Notes under the pieces: model-generated
Seen by the model: only the letters and a program-made list of their open reading frames with translations
Told to the model about the DNA's origin: nothing
Databases searched by the model: none
Translations under genes and position numbers: made by a program
From: Patulibacter sp.
Lineage (GTDB): Bacteria; Actinomycetota; Thermoleophilia; Solirubrobacterales; Solirubrobacteraceae
Assembly (NCBI GenBank): GCA_023268575.1
Contig: JALRCL010000194.1
Coordinates: 1 to 8,087, forward strand
Direction: 5' to 3'
Length of the DNA: 8,087 nucleotides
Shown: positions 5,040 through 8,087 of the stretch, piece after piece
How positions within the stretch are numbered: position 1 is the first letter of the stretch
Layout: each line of letters starts with the position of its first letter

Positions 5040-6035
5040 GTGACCGCCCGGACCGACCTCCATCAGCACGCCTGGCCCGTCGAGCTGCTCGACGCCCTCG
5101 CGCAGCGCTGTGGGTCGGGTCCCGGTGCGCGTCGGGTCGGCGACGACGCGTGGGTCCTCGAGCTGCCGGGCGAGCCGGACCACCCGCTCGACGAGCGGCA
5201 GATCGACCTCCATCGGCGCAGCGGCGCGCTCTTCGCGGCCGGCCTGGACCGCGCGCTCCTCGTCCCGCCGCTGGCGATCGGGCTCGACGCGCTGCCCGAC
5301 GTCGACGAGTCGCGCGCGCTCCTGGCGACGTGGTCCTCCGCGGTGCGCGGCTTCGCGGCGCCGCACGGCTCGCCGTTCGCCCCGTGGGCCGCGGTGCCCG
5401 CCGCCGATCCGGATCCGCGCGATCTCGAGCGGCAGCTCGCCGACGGCGCGGTCGGCCTCGCGCTGCCGGCCCCGGCGCTCGCCGACGCGGCGGCGCTGGA
5501 GCGGGTCGGGCCGCTGCTCGAGGCGCTCTCGCGTGCCGGTCGGCCCCTGCTCGTGCACCCCGCCCCGCCGGCGGCCGACGCCGTCGTGGCCACCGCGGCC
5601 TGGCGGCCCGCCCTCGTCGACTACCCCGCCCAGCTCCTCGCGGCCTGGGCGACGTGGCTGGAGCACGGCCTCGACGAGCACCCCGACCTCCGGGTCGCGT
5701 TCGCCGCCCTCGCCGGCGGCGCGCCGCTGCTGCTCGAGCGCCTCGCGGCGCGCGGGGGGCCGGTCGACCGCGCGCGCGACGAGCGGCTCGTCTACGAGAC
5801 CTCGTCGTTCGGCCCGCGCGCGCTCGCCGCCGCGGCGCAGGCGGTCGGCGCCGACCGCCTGGCGTTCGGCAGCGACCGGCCGGTCGTCGCGCCCGGCGAG
5901 CAGCACCCGCCGGCCGTCGCGGGACTCGATCCCCTGCGGCTGACGACGGTCGCCGCCGCGCGACTGCTCGGCGAGGCCACGACGGTCGCCGCCCCGGTCG
6001 CGCCCGCCCTCGAGCTCGTGGCGGAGGCGGCATGA
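5040..6035 (+). CDS. Amidohydrolase-2 (ACMSD-like) family protein
   Basis: The 331-residue TIM-barrel protein belongs to the Amidohydrolase_2 group, cytosolic metal-dependent hydrolases and decarboxylases. Visible sites: D6-L-H8-Q-H10 (the first-strand HxH metal site), LLVHP with His173, and VGADRLAFGSDRPV with Asp279 at the C-terminal end of the barrel; the preceding YETSSFGPRAL segment is also typical. The usual His before the Gly-Gly of 'AHxGG' is absent: the segment reads VAFAALAGGAP (219-229). I recall actinobacterial relatives that share this loss, so it may mark a subfamily with altered chemistry. The substrate is unknown. GTG at 5040 is chosen over the in-frame TTG at 5031 because the TTG lies within the -10 hexamer. 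The stop overlaps the start of the cysteine-dioxygenase-like gene (ATGA), so the two are translationally coupled and probably work in one pathway, perhaps of sulfur or thiol metabolism. Confidence 0.8.
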   Translation: MTARTDLHQHAWPVELLDALAQRCGSGPGARRVGDDAWVLELPGEPDHPLDERQIDLHRRSGALFAAGLDRALLVPPLAIGLDALPDVDESRALLATWSSAVRGFAAPHGSPFAPWAAVPAADPDPRDLERQLADGAVGLALPAPALADAAALERVGPLLEALSRAGRPLLVHPAPPAADAVVATAAWRPALVDYPAQLLAAWATWLEHGLDEHPDLRVAFAALAGGAPLLLERLAARGGPVDRARDERLVYETSSFGPRALAAAAQAVGADRLAFGSDRPVVAPGEQHPPAVAGLDPLRLTTVAAARLLGEATTVAAPVAPALELVAEAA

Positions 6036-6556
6036 GCGCCACCGTCGCCGCGTCCTGGATCGCGGAGCTCCTGCCGCGGACCGGCGTCCTGGAGCCCGCC
6101 GAGCTCGAGCGGCTCGCGCGTGAGATCGCGGGGCGCCCGGAGCGCTGGGGCGACCTCGTGCGCCACGACCCCGAGCGGCGGACGTACGAGCTGCTCCACG
6201 CCGACGCGGACGTCACCGTGTGGCTCATCTGCTGGGGGCCCGGCCACGACACCGGGTTCCACGACCACGAGCACTCCGGTGCGGGCGTGGCGATCGCCGA
6301 CGGCGCGGTCGTCGACGAGCGGCTGACCGCGTTCGGCGGCCCGATCGCGCGGCGGCTCGCCGACGGCGGCTCCACGACGATCGACCCGGCGGAGATCCAC
6401 CGCGTCCACCATCCCGGTGGGGCGCCCGCGGTCACCGTCCACGCCTACTCGCCCCCGCTGGACCGCATGGGCGCCTACGAGATCGCCGAGGACGGCCGGC
6501 TGCTGCGGCATCCGCGCTCGGGCGAGGCCGACCTCGCGCCCGTGCGCGAGGACTGA
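6032..6556 (+). CDS. Cysteine dioxygenase-family cupin
   Basis: The 174-residue single cupin matches type I cysteine dioxygenase, a cytosolic non-haem iron enzyme that oxidises a thiol (classically cysteine to cysteine sulfinate) with O2. The first cupin motif reads WLICWGPGHDTGFHDHEHSGAG, with iron ligands His77 and His79. The second reads IHRVHHPGGAPAVTVHAYSPPLD, with His123 as third ligand and Tyr139 in the HxYSPP motif matching the catalytic Tyr157 of mammalian CDO. The mammalian Cys93 that crosslinks to this tyrosine is replaced by a small residue, as is usual in bacteria. An arginine equivalent to Arg60, which binds the cysteine carboxylate, is not securely placed (the region reads ERRTYELLH), so the substrate could be another thiol. 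The ATG at 6032 overlaps the amidohydrolase stop by 4 nt. A GC hairpin follows the stop codon. Confidence 0.85.
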   Translation: MSATVAASWIAELLPRTGVLEPAELERLAREIAGRPERWGDLVRHDPERRTYELLHADADVTVWLICWGPGHDTGFHDHEHSGAGVAIADGAVVDERLTAFGGPIARRLADGGSTTIDPAEIHRVHHPGGAPAVTVHAYSPPLDRMGAYEIAEDGRLLRHPRSGEADLAPVRED

Positions 6557-6589
6557 CCCGACCCGCCTCGGGACCCGATCCGCCTCTGC

Positions 6590-6606
6590 GGCCGGCGGGG
6601 CCGGCC
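6590..6606 (+). terminator. GC hairpin after the CDO-like gene
   Basis: GGCCGGC (6590-6596), loop GGG, GCCGGCC (6600-6606): a perfect 7-bp stem starting 33 nt after the stop codon. No T-run follows. It is the best candidate for ending the amidohydrolase-CDO transcript. Confidence 0.45.
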
Positions 6607-6610
6607 TCGG

Positions 6611-6635
6611 CGGGCCGGGCCGGGCCGGGCCGGGC
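6611..6635. repeat. Tandem repeat (CGGGC)x5
   Basis: Five perfect copies of CGGGC follow directly after the hairpin in the 289-nt gap between the CDO-like and Rieske genes. The run is pure G/C and rich in GGG tracts on one strand. It may vary in copy number by slippage. No function is evident. Confidence 0.8.
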
Positions 6636-6734
6636 CGCGCCGGTGCCGGCCGTCACCGGGGCGCCGCGCCGTTCGGTGGTGGCCCCGGGCGGCGCACGGC
6701 CGGACGCGCGCGGGCACCGACGGGCGACTTAGGC

Positions 6735-6765
6735 GTCCCTATTTGAAGTTCCTCAAATATGGGAC
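6735..6765. promoter_or_regulatory. AT-rich imperfect palindrome upstream of the Rieske-sufB operon
   Basis: GTCCCTATTTGA (6735-6746) and TCAAATATGGGAC (6753-6765) are reverse complements apart from one extra T, with AGTTCC between. The inner TATTTGA-6-TCAAATA part is a perfect AT-rich inverted repeat in otherwise extremely GC-rich DNA, which points to a protein-binding site. It lies about 35-65 nt upstream of the predicted transcription start. A SUF-operon regulator (SufR- or Rrf2-type) is the natural candidate, but I cannot match the sequence to a known consensus. A third arm, GTCCC at 6769-6773, also pairs with GGGAC at 6761-6765. Confidence 0.55.
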
Positions 6766-6788
6766 GGGGTCCCGGAGGGGCGGCGCGA

Positions 6789-6794
6789 TACAAT
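6789..6794 (+). promoter_or_regulatory. -10 element of the Rieske-sufB operon
   Basis: TACAAT matches five of six positions of TATAAT. Transcription would start near 6801, leaving about 45 nt of leader before GTG 6846. There is no -35-like hexamer at the right distance, so the promoter may need an activator, for which the palindrome at 6735-6765 is well placed. Confidence 0.5.
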
Positions 6795-6845
6795 TCCTTC
6801 CGAAGCCATCGGACTTCCGGCGCGCAGGGTGCTCGCGGGGATCCG

Positions 6846-7190
6846 GTGCCATCGGTGACCCTCCGAAGACCTGCCGTGCCGCTGATCGACGTCTGCCCGC
6901 TGTCCGAGCTCCCCACCGGGGCGCGACGGACCGTGGAGCACGACGACGTCGAGATCCTCGTCGTGAACTGCGACGGGGAGATCCTCGCCATGGAGGACCG
7001 CTGCAGCCACGACGACGGGGACCTCGCCGACGGCGAGCTCGACGTCGCGGCCTGTCAGATCGAGTGCCCGCGCCACGGCGCGCGCTTCGACCTGCGGTCC
7101 GGTCGCCCGCTCACCCTTCCGGCCTACGAGCCGGTCGACACCTTTCCCGTCGTGCTCGACGGCGACACCATCAAGCTCGAGGTGGACTGA
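6846..7190 (+). CDS. Rieske [2Fe-2S] ferredoxin of the SUF operon
   Basis: This small Rieske protein (114 residues from the start chosen) resembles the ferredoxin subunit of non-haem iron oxygenases (biphenyl-dioxygenase-ferredoxin type). The cluster ligands are complete: Cys53-x-His55 in RCSHDDG and Cys74-x2-His77 in ECPRHGARFDLRSG, 18 residues apart. Flanking phrases PLSELPTGARRTV and 'DTIKLEVD' are typical of the family's first and last strands. No signal peptide is seen, so it is cytosolic. It lies 3 nt before sufB, and Rieske ferredoxins are known companions of sufB/sufD/sufC in many actinobacteria; a role as electron donor for Fe-S assembly is plausible but unproven. The start is uncertain. 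GTG 6846 has GGGG 5 nt upstream and follows the predicted promoter; GTG 6855 and 6876 are in-frame alternatives. The in-frame ATG at 6759 is rejected because it lies inside the palindrome and upstream of the -10 element. Confidence 0.85.
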   Translation: MPSVTLRRPAVPLIDVCPLSELPTGARRTVEHDDVEILVVNCDGEILAMEDRCSHDDGDLADGELDVAACQIECPRHGARFDLRSGRPLTLPAYEPVDTFPVVLDGDTIKLEVD

Positions 7191-7193
7191 CGC

Positions 7194-8087
7194 ATGACCA
7201 CGCCCCCGGAGACCTCCGCCAGCCTCCTGAACGAGGAAGAGGCGTCGCTCGCCGACCTGAACTCGGACTACACCGAGAAGTACGGCTTCCGCGACGCCGA
7301 GAACTACCTCTACAAGGCGCCGAAGGGCATCAACCGCGAGATCGTCGAGAAGATCTCGGAGTTCAAGAACGAGCCGCAGTGGATGCGCGAGTTCCGCCTC
7401 AAGGCGCTTGAGCACTTCGAGTCGCGCCCGCAGCCGACCTGGGGCAGCCCGATGCTCGCCGAGGTCGACTACGACGACATCCACTACTTCGTCCGTGCCT
7501 CGGAGCGGTCCGAGCGCTCGTGGGACGACGTCCCCGAGGACGTGAAGAACACCTTCGACCGGCTCGGGATCCCCGAGGCGGAGCGGAAGTTCCTCGCCGG
7601 CGTCGGCGCGCAGTACGAGTCCGAGGTCGTCTACCACCAGGTGAACGAGGAGCTCGAGAAGCAGGGCGTGATCTTCCTCGACATGGACACCGCGCTGCGC
7701 GAGCACGAGGACCTCGTGCGCGAGTACTTCGCGACCGTCATCCCGGCGAACGACAACAAGCTCGCCGCGCTGAACAGCGCCGTGTGGTCGGGCGGCTCGT
7801 TCGTCTACGTGCCGCCGGGCGTCCACGTCGAGATGCCGCTCCAGGCCTACTTCCGGATCAACACCGAGAACATGGGCCAGTTCGAGCGGACGCTGATCAT
7901 CGCCGACGAGGGCTCCTACGTGCACTACGTCGAGGGCTGCACGGCGCCGATCTACAAGAGCGATCAGGTCTCCTATGCCGGTGATCTTCGGCCGCTCCTT
8001 CGGGCGCCGCCTCAACACTCGAAACTTCACAGGTCAACGATAGGCACCTTAAAGAAGCCGTGTTGCAGGCTCAGGATGTCCATGCTC
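7194..8087 (+). CDS. sufB: SufB Fe-S scaffold subunit; real SufB homology ends near 7964
   Basis: SufB is the core of the SufBCD complex on which Fe-S clusters are assembled in the cytosol. The visible protein begins MTTPPETSASLLNEEE and runs through landmarks of the family: YTEKYGFRDAENYLYKAPKGI, PQWMREFRLKALEHF, VYHQVNEELEKQGVIFLDMDTALREH, NSAVWSGGSFVYVPPGV, and SYVHYVEGCTAPIYKSD (241-257). There the family should continue with SLHSAVVE; instead 41 unrelated codons follow to the window edge, still in frame. A normal SufB has roughly 470 residues, so the beta-helix core and C-terminus are missing. Cys249, the site where mycobacterial SufB carries its intein, is uninterrupted here. The start is ATG 7194, with an AGGTGG Shine-Dalgarno about 8-10 nt upstream, overlapping the end of the Rieske gene. 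The codon use suits a well-expressed housekeeping gene. Confidence 0.88.
   Translation, partial: MTTPPETSASLLNEEEASLADLNSDYTEKYGFRDAENYLYKAPKGINREIVEKISEFKNEPQWMREFRLKALEHFESRPQPTWGSPMLAEVDYDDIHYFVRASERSERSWDDVPEDVKNTFDRLGIPEAERKFLAGVGAQYESEVVYHQVNEELEKQGVIFLDMDTALREHEDLVREYFATVIPANDNKLAALNSAVWSGGSFVYVPPGVHVEMPLQAYFRINTENMGQFERTLIIADEGSYVHYVEGCTAPIYKSDQVSYAGDLRPLLRAPPQHSKLHRSTIGTLKKPCCRLRMSML
7965..8087. other. Foreign-looking segment fused to sufB (insertion edge or chimeric contig end)
   Basis: From about 7965 the sequence no longer encodes SufB. GC falls to about 57% over 7966-8087 and about 51% over the last 77 bases, far below the neighbouring genes. The SufB frame remains open for 41 codons but its translation is unlike any protein I recognise. 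On the minus strand an open stretch enters from the right edge and ends at TGA 8027-8029 (last residues GFFKVPIVDL), overlapped by a GTG at 8028-8030. It may be the end of an insertion element, where contigs often break, or an assembly join. No terminal inverted repeat or target duplication can be shown from one side. Confidence 0.6.

Noticed and set aside
4845..5906. Minus-strand frame over the amidohydrolase
   Set aside because: It is antisense to a recognisable amidohydrolase and has the Arg/Glu/Gly-rich look of GC-driven shadows.
6729..6747. Second iron box (TTAGG at 6729-6733)
   Set aside because: Only about 11 of 19 positions fit the DtxR consensus and the right half is absent; the overlapping TATTTGA palindrome explains the region better.
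6759..6845. N-terminal extension of the Rieske protein from ATG 6759
   Set aside because: The ATG lies inside the palindrome and upstream of the TACAAT -10, and the added residues are not part of the Rieske fold.
6753..8030. A 425-codon open frame on the minus strand opposite the Rieske and sufB genes
   Set aside because: It is antisense to two clearly recognisable proteins, has repetitive Val/Leu/Glu/Arg composition, and crosses the compositional break at 7965.
7965..8087. Intein inserted in SufB
   Set aside because: The segment does not begin with Cys, Ser or Ala at a known SufB site, shows no intein block A motif, and the mycobacterial insertion site at Cys249 is uninterrupted.

Overview
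The window looks like chromosomal DNA from a very GC-rich actinobacterium. Strong G/C preference at third codon positions, several GTG starts, a divergent DtxR-family regulator, and a Rieske ferredoxin directly ahead of sufB would fit the Thermoleophilia (Solirubrobacterales or relatives). That placement is inference; there is no rRNA or other marker to fix it.

Layout. 1-266 (-): start of a secreted protein with a squalene-cyclase/prenyltransferase-type repeat, cut by the window edge. 390-1214 (-): HugZ-like haem-utilisation protein (PNPOx-like barrel plus DUF2470). It diverges from 1333-2067 (+), a DtxR-family regulator that appears to have lost every classical metal ligand; a DtxR/IdeR-like iron box (1235-1253) lies between them. 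2158-2739 (-): TetR regulator. 2797-4251 (-): 14-TM DHA2-type MFS exporter. 4384-5001 (+): a second TetR regulator, divergent from the exporter. Between exporter and second TetR lie a good TTGACA-17-TACAAC promoter and two tandem 17-bp copies of a palindromic operator. 5040-6035 (+) amidohydrolase and 6032-6556 (+) cysteine-dioxygenase-family cupin overlap by ATGA and form an operon. 6846-7190 (+) Rieske ferredoxin and 7194-8087 (+) SufB form the start of a SUF Fe-S assembly operon, preceded by an AT-rich imperfect palindrome and a TACAAT -10 element.

Three threads connect the genes. First, iron: a haem-degrading/haem-utilising protein under an iron box, a DtxR relative, and the SUF operon. 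Second, a drug-efflux module in which one exporter is flanked by two TetR regulators. Third, promoter architecture: four genes (1214-, 1333+, 2739-, 5040+) have a TANNNT -10 hexamer ending 7-8 nt before the start codon and no Shine-Dalgarno, which predicts leaderless mRNAs.

The last ~123 bases (7965-8087) do not continue SufB, although the frame stays open, and their GC content drops to about 57%. This is either the edge of an inserted element or a chimeric contig end. I found no tRNA, rRNA, CRISPR array or complete mobile element, and nothing that clearly amounts to a wholly new system. The most unusual points are the ligand-less DtxR protein beside an iron box, the SUF-operon palindrome, and the broken sufB end.
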